This document shows positions 7,861-17,090 of a stretch of 64,000 nt of DNA, piece after piece. Position 1 is the first letter of the stretch. Every line of letters begins with the position of its first letter. Made by a program: the position numbers and the translations under genes. The DNA is from Cupriavidus sp. P-10 (GTDB lineage: Bacteria > Pseudomonadota > Gammaproteobacteria > Burkholderiales > Burkholderiaceae), in contig NZ_AP025170.1 in the NCBI RefSeq assembly GCF_003402535.2, positions 1,364,001-1,428,000 of the forward strand, in the 5' to 3' direction. The notes under the pieces are model-generated. The model was not told the origin of the DNA, did no database searches, and saw nothing but the letters and a program-made list of their open reading frames with translations.

Positions 7861-9105
7861 ATGCCAGTGCTTTGCCCAGTGCCGGAAGTTGCGGCCGCAG
7901 CGACTCTTTTTGACACCAAATCGTTACGCCGCGCGCGCTTCGGGCGCGCCTGGCGCCTGGGACGCCTGGGGCGCTTCGCAATTGCCGCGCTGGTGGCCGT
8001 TTCCGCCGTCACGGTCGCGGGCTGCGGCAAGAAGGCCGAGCCGGCGCCCGAGGTCCGCCCGGTGCGCCTGATGCAGCTCAGCCCGCACAGCGGCAAGACC
8101 GCCTTCGAGTTTTCCGGCGACGTGCGCCCGCGCGTCGAATCGCGGCTGGGGTTCCGCGTGGGTGGCAAGATCGCCGCCCGCCTGGTGGACGTGGGTGCCG
8201 TCGTCACCAGAGGCCAGCCGCTGGCCCGGCTCGATCCGACCGACCTTTCCCTGGCCGAAGCAGGCTCGCGCGCCCAGTTCGAAGCGGCGAAAACCGACCG
8301 CGACCTCGCCGCGTCAGACCTGAAGCGCTACAACGACCTGTATGCCAAGGGCTTTATCAGCGCCGCGGAACAGCACCGTCGCCAGGCCAGTTTCGAGGCG
8401 GCCGACTCGCGCCTGCGCCAGGCTCAGGCCGGCCTGCGCAGCCAGGCCAACCAGACCGCCTACGCCGTGCTGCATGCCGATGCCGACGGCGTGGTCACGG
8501 CCATCGATGCCGAGGTGGGCCAGGTCGTCACCCCGGGCCAGCCGGTGGTGCGCGTGGCCCAGACCGCGGAGAAGGAAGTGGCGATCGGCCTGCCGGAAGA
8601 CCAGGTCGACCTGCTGCGCGGCATTACCGACGTCAGCATCCATACCTGGGCCGAGCCGCAGCGCGCGCTGCCCGGCCGCGTGCGCGAGATCGCCGCCGCG
8701 GCCGACCCGGTCACCCGCACCTATGCCACCCGCGTCACCATTCCCAATCCGCCGGCCGACCTCAAGCTCGGCATGACGGCCGTGGTGACGTTCGTACGCA
8801 CCGGCGCCACGCCCGCGATCCGCGTGCCGCTGACGGCGCTGCTGCAGGAACAGGGCCGCAACCAGGTGTGGATCTACGACGCTGCCGCCGGCACGGTCAA
8901 GCCGGTCACGGTGACGCTGGGCGACGCCGTCGGCAACGAGGTGGAAGTGCGCCAGGGGCTGGCACCGGGCCAGACCATCGTCACCGCAGGCGTGCACCTG
9001 CTGCGCCCGGGTCAGAAGGTGCGGCCGCTGCAGACCGTCGCGCCCGCTTCCGCGCCGACCCCGGCCCCGACAGCGGCTCCGACAGCGGGCCCTAAGCAGG
9101 GCTGA
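7861..9105 (+). CDS. RND efflux membrane-fusion adaptor (HlyD family lipoprotein)
   Basis: 414 residues. A basic start is followed by a hydrophobic stretch and a lipobox VAGC near residue 57, so it is predicted to be lipid-anchored in the inner membrane and to span the periplasm. The rest shows the adaptor layout: a barrel-sandwich/lipoyl half (SRLGFRVGGKIAARLVDVGA), a coiled-coil rich in Ala, Gln and Arg (about residues 135-205), then beta-barrel and a Pro/Ala-rich C-terminal tail. The permease gene follows 7 bases later. The start at 7861 is chosen over 7792 because it sits closer to the lipoprotein signal. Confidence 0.88.
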   Translation: MPVLCPVPEVAAAATLFDTKSLRRARFGRAWRLGRLGRFAIAALVAVSAVTVAGCGKKAEPAPEVRPVRLMQLSPHSGKTAFEFSGDVRPRVESRLGFRVGGKIAARLVDVGAVVTRGQPLARLDPTDLSLAEAGSRAQFEAAKTDRDLAASDLKRYNDLYAKGFISAAEQHRRQASFEAADSRLRQAQAGLRSQANQTAYAVLHADADGVVTAIDAEVGQVVTPGQPVVRVAQTAEKEVAIGLPEDQVDLLRGITDVSIHTWAEPQRALPGRVREIAAAADPVTRTYATRVTIPNPPADLKLGMTAVVTFVRTGATPAIRVPLTALLQEQGRNQVWIYDAAAGTVKPVTVTLGDAVGNEVEVRQGLAPGQTIVTAGVHLLRPGQKVRPLQTVAPASAPTPAPTAAPTAGPKQG

Positions 9106-9112
9106 GGTCGGC

Positions 9113-12100
9113 ATGGATCATTCCCGCTTCAACCTGTCGCGCTGGGCGCTCGAGCACCAGCCGCTGACCCGTTACCTGCTGGTGGTGCTGCTGCTGGGCG
9201 GCCTGCTGGCGTTCTTCCAGCTGGGGCAGGACGAGGACCCGCCCTTTACCTTCCGCGTGATGGTGGTGCAGGCATTCTGGCCGGGCGCCACCGCCGAGCA
9301 GATCGCGGTGCAGGTGACCGACAAGATCGAGCGCCAGCTGCAGGAAGTGCCTTATGCGGACAAGATCCGCAGCTTCTCCAAGCCGGGCGAAACCACGGTG
9401 ATCTTCCAGCTCAAGGACACCTCGCCGGCCAGGGAAACCGGGCAGATCTGGTACACCGTGCGCAAGAAGATCGGCGATATCCAGCAGACGCTGCCCGCGG
9501 GCGTGCGCGGGCCGTTCTTCAACGACGAGTTCGGCGACGTCTACGGCACCATCTATGCGCTGTCGGCCGATGGCTTCAACTACAAGGAACTGCGCGAGTA
9601 CGCGGACCTGGTGCGGCAGGAACTGCTGCGCGTGCCGTCGGTGGCCAAGGTGTCGCTGATCGGACTGCAGGACGAAAAGGTCTACATCGAGTTCAACCAG
9701 GCGCGCTTTGCCCAGCTCGGGCTCGACATCAATGCCATCGCCGACCAGATCTCGCAGCAGAACAACCTGACCGGCAGCGGCGTGCTGGTCACGCCGAGCG
9801 ACAACCTGCAGGTGCGCCTGTCCGGCCAGTTCGCCAGTGTCGAGGACCTGGAGAACCTGGTGCTGCGCGGGCCCAACGGCATCGCCAATATCCGTCTTGG
9901 CGATATCGCGCACGTGTACCGCGGCTATGTCGACCCGACCCAGACCCGCATGCGCTTCAACGGCAAGGACGTGATCGGGCTTGGCATATCGATGCAGAAG
10001 GGCGGCGACATCATCCAGCTCGGCAAGGACCTGCGCGCGGCCTTCGAGAAGCTGCGCGGCCAGCTGCCGGTCGGCATCGAGATGGACCAGGTGCAGGACC
10101 AGCCCAAGGCGGTCAGGCAATCGGTGGGCGAGTTCGTGCGCGTGCTGATCGAAGCCGTGGTAATCGTGCTGGCCGTCAGCTTCGTCGCGCTGGGTTTGCA
10201 TACGCGGCCGCTGCGGCTGGATGTGCGGCCCGGGCTGGTGGTGGCGCTGACGATTCCGCTGGTGCTCGCGGTGACCTTCCTGTTCATGCACATCTTCGGC
10301 ATCGGCCTGCACAAGATCTCGCTGGGCGCGTTGATCGTGGCGCTGGGGCTGCTGGTCGACGACGCCATCATCGCGGTCGAGATGATGGTGCGCAAGCTGG
10401 AAGAGGGCTTCTCCAAGATGGAGGCGGCCACCTTTGCCTATACCTCGACGGCGATGCCGATGCTGACCGGCACGCTGATCACGGCGGCGGGCTTCCTGCC
10501 GGTCGGGCTGGCGCGGTCGACGGTGGGCGAGTACACCTTCGCGATCTTTGCCGTGACCGCGCTGGCGCTGGTGCTGTCGTGGCTGGCGGCAGTGTATTTC
10601 ACGCCTTACCTCGGCTACCTGCTGCTCAAGACGCGTGGGCCGGGCGCCGGCGAGCATCATGAGGTGTTCGATACGCCGTTCTACGCGCGCTTCCGCCGGC
10701 TGGTGGACTGGTGCGTGAGCTGGCGCAAGCTCGTGATCGCAGTCACGCTGGTAACGTTCGCGCTCGGCATCTATGCCTTCAAGTTTGTCGAGAAGCAGTT
10801 CTTCCCCGACTCCAGCCGGCCCGAACTGATGGTGGAGCTGTGGATGCCGGAAGGCACCAGCTTTGCCCAGATGGAAGCCGAGGCCAAGCGCTTCGAGCGG
10901 CTGGTGGGCAAGGACAAGCAGGTGGAGAGCCTGACCACCTTCGTCGGCACCGGCGCGCCGCGCTTCTACCTGCCGCTCGACCAGATCTTCCCGCAGAGCA
11001 ACGTGGCGCAGGTGATCGTGATGCCGGTCAGCACCGAGGTGCGCGATGCGCTGCGCCGTCGCATCATCACGCTGCTCGACACCGAATTCCCATACCTGCG
11101 CGGCCGCGTCAAGCTGCTGCCGAACGGGCCGCCGGTGGCGTATCCGGTGCAGTTCCGCGTGATCGGCCCGGAGGCGGGCGCAGTGCGCCAGCTGGCCGAC
11201 CAGGTAAAGGCCATGATGCGCGCGAACCCGAACACGGTCGGCGTCAATGACAACTGGAACGAGAACGTCAAGATGCTGCGCCTGGAGATCGACCAGGACA
11301 AGGCACGCGCGCTGGGCGTCACCACCAGCGCGATCGCACGCGTGACGCAGACCGTCCTGACCGGCGTGCAGGTAGGCCAGTACCGCGACGGCGACAAGCT
11401 GATCGAGATCCTGATGCGCACGCCGCGCAACGAGCGAGATGCCATTTCCGACCTGAACAACGTGCTGGTGCCGACCAATGCCGGCCGCACCGTGCCGCTG
11501 ACGCAGGTGGCTCGCGTGGCGCTGAAGTCCGAGCCCGGCGTGGTCTGGCGCGAGAACCGCGACTTCGGCGTGACCGTGCAGGCGGACGTGGTCGACGGCA
11601 TCCAGGGCCCGACCGTGACCGCGCAGATCAACCCGCAGCTGGACAAGCTGCGCGCGCAGCTGCCGGCAGGCTACCGCATCACCGTGGCCGGCGCGGAAGA
11701 AGAAAGCGGCAAGGCCGGCGCGTCGATCGCCGCGCAGCTGCCGCTGTGCATCTTCCTGATCTTCACGCTGCTGATGCTGCAGCTGCACAGCTTCTCGCGC
11801 GCGCTGATGGTGTTCCTGACCGGGCCGCTGGGCCTGATCGGCGCCGCCGCGACGCTGCTGCTGCTGCGCGCGCCGATGGGGTTCGTGGCGCAACTGGGCA
11901 TTACCGCGCTGCTGGGCATGATCATCCGCAACTCGGTGATCCTGGTCGACCAGATCGAGCAGGACATCAGCGCGGGCGTGCCGCCCTGGACCGCCATTGT
12001 CGAGGCCGCGGTACGCCGATTCCGCCCGATCATCCTGACCGCCGCCGCGGCGGTGCTGGCGATGATTCCGCTGTCGCGCTCGATGTTCTGGGGGCCGATG

Positions 12101-12226
12101 GCGGTGGCGATCATGGGCGGGCTGATCATCGCCACCGTGCTGACGCTGCTGTTCCTGCCGGCGCTGTACGCGGCGTGGTTCCGCGTCAAGCGGCCGGAGG
12201 GCGGTGTCTCGACGCTGGCCGGCTGA
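9113..12226 (+). CDS. RND-type efflux permease (AcrB/MdtB-like)
   Basis: 1037 residues, the standard length for a tripartite drug or solvent exporter. Twelve membrane segments are expected; the proton-relay aspartates Asp416 and Asp417 are visible in GLLVDDAIIAVEM of the fourth segment. Two large periplasmic loops follow the first and seventh segments. The N-terminal FNLSRWALEHQPLTRYLLVV is typical of a beta/gammaproteobacterial subgroup whose substrates are mostly unknown. It forms an operon with the upstream adaptor. No outer-membrane TolC-like channel gene is adjacent, so it probably borrows one. The gene ends convergently, 4 bases from the next gene. Confidence 0.92.
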   Translation: MDHSRFNLSRWALEHQPLTRYLLVVLLLGGLLAFFQLGQDEDPPFTFRVMVVQAFWPGATAEQIAVQVTDKIERQLQEVPYADKIRSFSKPGETTVIFQLKDTSPARETGQIWYTVRKKIGDIQQTLPAGVRGPFFNDEFGDVYGTIYALSADGFNYKELREYADLVRQELLRVPSVAKVSLIGLQDEKVYIEFNQARFAQLGLDINAIADQISQQNNLTGSGVLVTPSDNLQVRLSGQFASVEDLENLVLRGPNGIANIRLGDIAHVYRGYVDPTQTRMRFNGKDVIGLGISMQKGGDIIQLGKDLRAAFEKLRGQLPVGIEMDQVQDQPKAVRQSVGEFVRVLIEAVVIVLAVSFVALGLHTRPLRLDVRPGLVVALTIPLVLAVTFLFMHIFGIGLHKISLGALIVALGLLVDDAIIAVEMMVRKLEEGFSKMEAATFAYTSTAMPMLTGTLITAAGFLPVGLARSTVGEYTFAIFAVTALALVLSWLAAVYFTPYLGYLLLKTRGPGAGEHHEVFDTPFYARFRRLVDWCVSWRKLVIAVTLVTFALGIYAFKFVEKQFFPDSSRPELMVELWMPEGTSFAQMEAEAKRFERLVGKDKQVESLTTFVGTGAPRFYLPLDQIFPQSNVAQVIVMPVSTEVRDALRRRIITLLDTEFPYLRGRVKLLPNGPPVAYPVQFRVIGPEAGAVRQLADQVKAMMRANPNTVGVNDNWNENVKMLRLEIDQDKARALGVTTSAIARVTQTVLTGVQVGQYRDGDKLIEILMRTPRNERDAISDLNNVLVPTNAGRTVPLTQVARVALKSEPGVVWRENRDFGVTVQADVVDGIQGPTVTAQINPQLDKLRAQLPAGYRITVAGAEEESGKAGASIAAQLPLCIFLIFTLLMLQLHSFSRALMVFLTGPLGLIGAAATLLLLRAPMGFVAQLGITALLGMIIRNSVILVDQIEQDISAGVPPWTAIVEAAVRRFRPIILTAAAAVLAMIPLSRSMFWGPMAVAIMGGLIIATVLTLLFLPALYAAWFRVKRPEGGVSTLAG

Positions 12227-12229
12227 AAC

Positions 12230-13255
12230 TCAGTCCGCGCAACGGTGTCCTGAGAAAGTTGCGGTGAAGGCCGCGGCCGCCTGCGCCGCCTCCCGCATCA
12301 GCCCGGCCACGATCTGCGCGGCCGGCGTGATCGCGTCGCAGAAGCCGCCGGCCGGGCCCAGCGAGACGATGCCCGCTTCGACCTCGCCGTCGGCATAGAC
12401 GCGCTGCCGTGTACGCGACGACAGGATCAGGTCGCCGAATTCCGCATGGCTGCGGGCCCCGGCGGCTTCCAGCCGCTGCACTTCGCGCGCCGCGTCGTTG
12501 GCCAGCACCCGCCAGGTGTCGCCGAGCGTGCCGAGGATCGCGGTGGAGCAGTGCTGGTCGGATTCGACGATGCGCTGCTTGAGCGCCGCATGCGCGCGGA
12601 TCTCGGCGGCCACCATGAAGCGGCTGCCCATCACCACGCCGTCGGCGCCCATTGCGAGTGCGGCAGCGATCTGGCGGCCGTTGCCGATGCCGCCGCCCAG
12701 CAACAGCGGCACGCGCAGCCTTGGCAGCGCAAAGGCGCCGTTGACAAAGGTCGGCAGCTGGTTCGCGCCCGGGTGCCCGCCTTCCTCCATGCCGACCAGC
12801 GTGACCGCGTCCACGCCGAGCCGTTCGGCGCTCAGCGCATGCCGCACGCTCGGGCACTTGTGGATCACGATGCCGCCGCCCTGGTGGATGGGCTCGACCA
12901 GCCCTTCCGGCGAGCCCCCGGCAGTCTCGAAACAGCGCACGCCTTCATTCAGCGCCACATCGATCCACGCCTGCACATGGCGGTTGTGATCCGGCCGGCG
13001 CGCCAGTGTCAGGTTGACGCCGAACGGTTGCCCGCCGGTCAGGTCGCGGCAGCGGCGCAGGTCGTCGCGCAGCGCACCCGGTGAAGCGAACGAGCGCGCC
13101 GTGATGAAGCCCATGGCGCCGGCGTTGACCATGGCAGCGACGATGCGCGACTCGCCCAGGTGGTGCATGCCGCCCAGCAGGATCGGGTGGCGGATCGACA
13201 GCAACTCGGTGATGCGGGTACGGAATGCAGCTTGCATGGTGGGGTAACCGGGCAT
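12230..13255 (-). CDS. Nitronate monooxygenase-like flavoprotein (2-nitropropane dioxygenase family)
   Basis: 341 residues. The FMN-binding TIM-barrel signatures are present: the opening HPILLGGMHHLG, the active-site His161 in MEEGGHPG, and the phosphate-binding GGGIGNGRQIAAALAMGADGV followed by GSRFM. Such enzymes oxidise alkyl nitronates, but many members in acyl-CoA clusters have unknown roles, including flavin-dependent reduction. It is the last gene of the acyl-CoA cluster. Start ATG at 13255 is uncertain; one at 13237 gives MQAAFRTRITELL, and neither has a clear ribosome-binding site. Confidence 0.82.
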   Translation of the reverse strand: MPGYPTMQAAFRTRITELLSIRHPILLGGMHHLGESRIVAAMVNAGAMGFITARSFASPGALRDDLRRCRDLTGGQPFGVNLTLARRPDHNRHVQAWIDVALNEGVRCFETAGGSPEGLVEPIHQGGGIVIHKCPSVRHALSAERLGVDAVTLVGMEEGGHPGANQLPTFVNGAFALPRLRVPLLLGGGIGNGRQIAAALAMGADGVVMGSRFMVAAEIRAHAALKQRIVESDQHCSTAILGTLGDTWRVLANDAAREVQRLEAAGARSHAEFGDLILSSRTRQRVYADGEVEAGIVSLGPAGGFCDAITPAAQIVAGLMREAAQAAAAFTATFSGHRCAD

Positions 13256-13271
13256 GAGCGGGGTGAGCGCG

Positions 13272-14264
13272 TCAGGCGCAGAGCGATTCGCGAACGAAGT
13301 CGGTCATGGTGCTCCCTGGCTGCGCCAGCAGCGACTGGCCAAGGATCCGGTTCCAGTACGCCTCCGAGCCGTCCGCCATGCGCCACTCATGCAGGCGCCG
13401 GGTGTACAGCTGCAGGTCGTATTCCTCGGTCACGCCGATGGCGCCGTGCAGCGCATGCGCGGTAGCGGCCACCAGCGGTACCGCCGTGCTGGTGCGGGCC
13501 TTGGCGATGGCCGCCGGCATGCGGGCGGGAGTGCCGCGGTCGCCAGCGAAGGCCAGTTCCGCCGCGATGCCAGCGGCCGCCACGTGCTGCGCCATCACGC
13601 TGAGCTGGTGCTGCACCGCCTGGAACTTGCCGATCGACTTGCCGAACTGGGCGCGGTCGTTGCAGTACTGCAGCGTCATGTCGAAGACGCGGCCCATCGC
13701 GCCGGCGATGGCGGCGGCGTGGATGGCGGCGCTGAAGTCGCGCACGCGCTCGCCGTGGTCGCCCACTGGTCCCGGCAGGTCCTGCACGGGCCAGGTCAGC
13801 GTGGCAACCAGGCTGCCACGCACGCCGGTCGGCTGGCGCCGGGCCAGGCTGGCGTCGAGCAGCAGCATGCCACCCTCCACATTGGCCAGTACCCAGTCAG
13901 CCAGCGTGCCGAAGGGCAGCAGGGGCGCGGTGATGGTGCCATCGGTGGCGCGCACGCACTGGCCCGCGAGCGTAATCATGCCGGCTGGCGCCTGCCTGCC
14001 CGTGGGCGCCAGCAGCGCGCGCGCCGCGATCGATTGCGCCGCCGGCACCGGCACCGCATGGCGGCCGAAAGCGGTGAAGATCGGCGCGACCGCCGGCAGC
14101 GACAGCGCCGCGCCTCCCGCCGCTTCCGGCGCCATCAGCTCCAGGAACCCGGCATCGGCCAGCGCGGCCCACAACGGCGCGGGCGATGCGCCGGCCTCGA
14201 TGGCGCGCAGCGCCGCGGGGGTGGCATGGTCGCGCAGGATATCTTCGATGGCTTCGATAAACAT
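13272..14264 (-). CDS. Acyl-CoA dehydrogenase, short subunit-like
   Basis: 330 residues, shorter than the usual 380-400. The C-terminal half has the family helix YCNDRAQFGKSIGKFQAVQH and ends with ALHGAIGVTEEYDLQLYTRR, as in the FadE28/FadE29 type of heteromeric dehydrogenases. The N-terminal half is weakly conserved and rich in Ala. It lies directly downstream of a second, full-length dehydrogenase, so the two may form an alpha2beta2 enzyme in which one subunit lacks catalytic residues. A GAGGGA ribosome-binding site supports the start. Confidence 0.82.
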   Translation of the reverse strand: MFIEAIEDILRDHATPAALRAIEAGASPAPLWAALADAGFLELMAPEAAGGAALSLPAVAPIFTAFGRHAVPVPAAQSIAARALLAPTGRQAPAGMITLAGQCVRATDGTITAPLLPFGTLADWVLANVEGGMLLLDASLARRQPTGVRGSLVATLTWPVQDLPGPVGDHGERVRDFSAAIHAAAIAGAMGRVFDMTLQYCNDRAQFGKSIGKFQAVQHQLSVMAQHVAAAGIAAELAFAGDRGTPARMPAAIAKARTSTAVPLVAATAHALHGAIGVTEEYDLQLYTRRLHEWRMADGSEAYWNRILGQSLLAQPGSTMTDFVRESLCA

Positions 14265-14321
14265 GTTGTCCCTCGGTCTCTGTCCTCTGTCGTCTGTCTT
14301 CTGTCCTCGGCCCGGATTCGC

Positions 14322-15485
14322 TCAGCGCAGCCCGAGGCCGCGCGCGATCATTCCGCGCAACACCTCGCGCGTGCCGCCGCGCAGCGAAAAGGTGGGCGAG
14401 ATCTGGCTCAGGAAGGCCACGGTGCGGACCAGTTCCTCATCCGGCATCGCAGCGGGGTTGGCGCTGATCACCGCTTCCAGCAGGGCGGGGATAGACTGCT
14501 CGAACCCGGTGCCCAGGTCCTTCACCAGCGCTGCTTCCACGATCGGGCTCTCGCCGCGTGCCAGCCGCGCCGTGACCGCCAGCGACAGGCAGCGCAGCGT
14601 GGCAAGCTGCGTGACGAAGCTGCCGAGCAGCGCGGCGCCGGCGTCGCACGGCTGGCCGGCGCGCAGCGACCGGATCCAGCGATCCATCAGCACGATGCTG
14701 GAATACAGCCGCTCGGGGCCGCTGCGCTCAAAAGCCAGTTCGGCCGTGACCTGCTCCCAGCCGCTGCCTTCCTCGCCTACCAGCGCGCCGTCGGGCAGGA
14801 ACACGTCGTCGAACGTGACTTCCGAGAAATGCGCGTCGCCGGTCAGGTCCGCGATCGGTCGCACGGTGACGCCGGGGGCTGCCAGGTCGACGATGAACTG
14901 CGACAGTCCCTTCTGGCGGTCTTCCGGGACCCCGGAAGAGCGCACCAGCGCGATCATGTAGTGGCAGTGGTGCGCGTTGGTGGTCCAGACCTTGCGGCCG
15001 CTCAGGCGCCAGCCGCTCCCGTCCGCGCAGCGCGTGGCGCGGGTGCGCACGCTGGCCAGGTCCGAGCCCGAGTTGGGCTCGCTCATGCCGATGCAGAAGA
15101 AGGCGCTGCCATTGCAGATGCGCGGCAGGTAAAAATCCTTTTGCGCCGGCGTGCCGTACTTCAGGATCAGCGGGCCGCTCTGGCGGTCGCCCACCCAATG
15201 CGCCGCCACCGGCGCGCCCGCGGCCAGCAGTTCTTCCACCAGCACGAAGCGGTGCCAGGCATCCATGCCCGCGCCGCCGTAGCCGGCCGGCAGCGTCACG
15301 CCGACCCAGCCGCGCTGCGCCAGCAGCCGGCTGAAGCCGGCATCGAAACCCATCCACGAACGCGCGCGGATATCGGAAGTGGCTGGCGGCAGGTGCTCCG
15401 CCAGGAAGCGCTTCACCTCGGCGCGAAAGGCTTCCGCCGCCGGCGGCGGCGCGGTCAGCCGGAAGGCATCCAGCAAATGGCTCAT
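14322..15485 (-). CDS. Acyl-CoA dehydrogenase
   Basis: 387 residues. Flavin- and substrate-binding segments are visible: FCIGMSEPNSGSDLASVRT, GRKVWTTNAHHC, LVGEEGSGWEQVTAELAFERSGPER and the C-terminal SLRGGTREVLRGMIARGLGL. The position that is glutamate in medium-chain dehydrogenases (before GGT) is not glutamate here, so the catalytic base must lie elsewhere, as in other subgroups. The start is moved to the ATG at 15485 because a GAGGAG site lies 7-8 bases upstream. It is probably partnered by the shorter dehydrogenase just downstream. Confidence 0.9.
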   Translation of the reverse strand: MSHLLDAFRLTAPPPAAEAFRAEVKRFLAEHLPPATSDIRARSWMGFDAGFSRLLAQRGWVGVTLPAGYGGAGMDAWHRFVLVEELLAAGAPVAAHWVGDRQSGPLILKYGTPAQKDFYLPRICNGSAFFCIGMSEPNSGSDLASVRTRATRCADGSGWRLSGRKVWTTNAHHCHYMIALVRSSGVPEDRQKGLSQFIVDLAAPGVTVRPIADLTGDAHFSEVTFDDVFLPDGALVGEEGSGWEQVTAELAFERSGPERLYSSIVLMDRWIRSLRAGQPCDAGAALLGSFVTQLATLRCLSLAVTARLARGESPIVEAALVKDLGTGFEQSIPALLEAVISANPAAMPDEELVRTVAFLSQISPTFSLRGGTREVLRGMIARGLGLR

Positions 15486-15495
15486 GTCTTGCTCC

Positions 15496-17049
15496 TCACT
15501 GTGCATTCCAGTAGCGCTCGCGCAGCGACTGCTTGTACAGCTTGCCGGTCGGCAGGCGCGGCATGGTGTCGATAAAGTCGATCGAGCGCGGCACCATGTA
15601 GCGGGCTACCTTGCCGCGCAGGTATTCGAGCAGGGTCTCGGCCAGCTCGGCGGAGGGCGCGATGCCCCTGGCCGGCTCGACGATCGCCTTGACCTCTTCG
15701 CCCATCTCGGCGTTGGGCACGCCGATCACGGCGGCGTCGCCGACGCTCGGATGCACCGCCAGCGCGTCTTCGATCGCCTGCGGATAGATGTTGACGCCGC
15801 CCGAGATGATCATGAAGGCCTTGCGGTCCGTGAGGTACAGGTAGCCGTCTTCATCCAGCCGGCCGATGTCGCCGACCGAGGTCCAGGCGGCATGGCGCGG
15901 ATGCTGCGCGGCGCGGGTCTTGTCGGGGTCGTTGTGGTAGTGGAACGGCAGCGCATCGCGCTCGAAGTACACCAGTCCGCTCTCGCCGACGGCCACTTCG
16001 TTGCCTTCGTCGTCGCAGATGCGTAGCACGCCCACCAGCGCCTTGCCGACCGAGCCCGGGTGCGCCAGCCACTCCTCGGTGTTGAGCGTGGCCACGCCAT
16101 TGCCTTCGGTGGCGGCGTAATACTCGTGCACGATCGGGCCCCACCAGTCGATCATCTGGCGCTTGATTTCCTGCGGGCAGGGCGCGGCGGCGTGGATCGC
16201 CACGCGGTGGCTGGACAGGTCGATGCCCGCGCGCTGCGCCGGCTCCAGCTTGAGCATGCGGATGAACATGGTCGGCACCCACTGGCTGTGGGTGACGCGG
16301 TAGCGTTCGATCAGGCGCAGCGCCTCGAGCGCATCGAACTTCTCCATGAAGACCACGGTGCCGCCGCCGAACTGCGTCTCCAGCCCGTAGCCGAGCGGCG
16401 CGGTGTGATAGAGCGGCGCCGGCGACAGGTAGACGGTGTCGGCATCGAAGCCATAGCGGACGAACTGGGCCCGGCGCGGCGAGCCCGAGCCTTCGGTCAC
16501 GTAGCCAGCTGGCTGCGCGCGCACGATGCCCTTGGGCCGGCCGGTGGTGCCGGAGCTGTAGATCATGGTGCCGCCCATCCATTCCTCGGCCAGGCACTCG
16601 GCCGGATGCGCGGCAATGGCCTGCTCGTAGCTGTCCCAGCCGGCAATGGTGCCGTCCAGCATCAGGCGGCCGTGGCACGTCGGCATCAGGTCCGACAGCT
16701 GGGCGGCCAGCTCGCGCATGGCGTAGGAGGTCACCAACACCCGGGCCTGGCTGTCCTCGATGATGTAGGCGGCTTCCGGTGCGGTCAGGAAGCGGTTGAC
16801 GGGCGTGATCAGCAGGCCCGAGCGCAGGGCCGCCCAGCACAGCTCGAAGCAGCGCATATTGTTCTCGAGCACCATCGCGATGTGGTCGCCGCGGCGCAGG
16901 CCGAGCGCATGCAGGTATTGCGCGAAGCGGTTCGAGCGCTCATCGAGTTCGCGATAGGTCAGCACCTCGCCGGTGGTGCCGTTGATGGCGGCGGGCTTGC
17001 CGGGGGTGAGGGCGGCGTGGTCGCCCAGATACTTGGGTGTCGGATTCAT
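15496..17049 (-). CDS. Acyl-CoA synthetase (AMP-dependent ligase)
   Basis: 517 residues. The core motifs of the adenylate-forming family are present in order: MIYSSGTTGRPKGIVR (P-loop), EYYAATEGNG (A5), TSVGDIGRLDEDGYLYLTDR (A7/A8 hinge), ISGGVNIYP and RLPTGKLYKQSLRE with the catalytic lysine. It should activate a carboxylic acid to its CoA thioester at the entry of the pathway encoded by this cluster. The acid is not known; the family resembles FadD17/FadD19-type ligases acting on bulky or branched acids. It ends 10 bases before the dehydrogenase start. Confidence 0.9.
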   Translation of the reverse strand: MNPTPKYLGDHAALTPGKPAAINGTTGEVLTYRELDERSNRFAQYLHALGLRRGDHIAMVLENNMRCFELCWAALRSGLLITPVNRFLTAPEAAYIIEDSQARVLVTSYAMRELAAQLSDLMPTCHGRLMLDGTIAGWDSYEQAIAAHPAECLAEEWMGGTMIYSSGTTGRPKGIVRAQPAGYVTEGSGSPRRAQFVRYGFDADTVYLSPAPLYHTAPLGYGLETQFGGGTVVFMEKFDALEALRLIERYRVTHSQWVPTMFIRMLKLEPAQRAGIDLSSHRVAIHAAAPCPQEIKRQMIDWWGPIVHEYYAATEGNGVATLNTEEWLAHPGSVGKALVGVLRICDDEGNEVAVGESGLVYFERDALPFHYHNDPDKTRAAQHPRHAAWTSVGDIGRLDEDGYLYLTDRKAFMIISGGVNIYPQAIEDALAVHPSVGDAAVIGVPNAEMGEEVKAIVEPARGIAPSAELAETLLEYLRGKVARYMVPRSIDFIDTMPRLPTGKLYKQSLRERYWNAQ

Positions 17050-17090
17050 GGCTGGGCTCGGTAGGTGCGGTCTGCTCGGTAGGTGCGGTC

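Noticed and set aside
9092..11893. Open frame of 933 codons opposite the RND permease
   Set aside because: Shadow of the permease gene with repetitive His/Gln/Arg composition and no domain.
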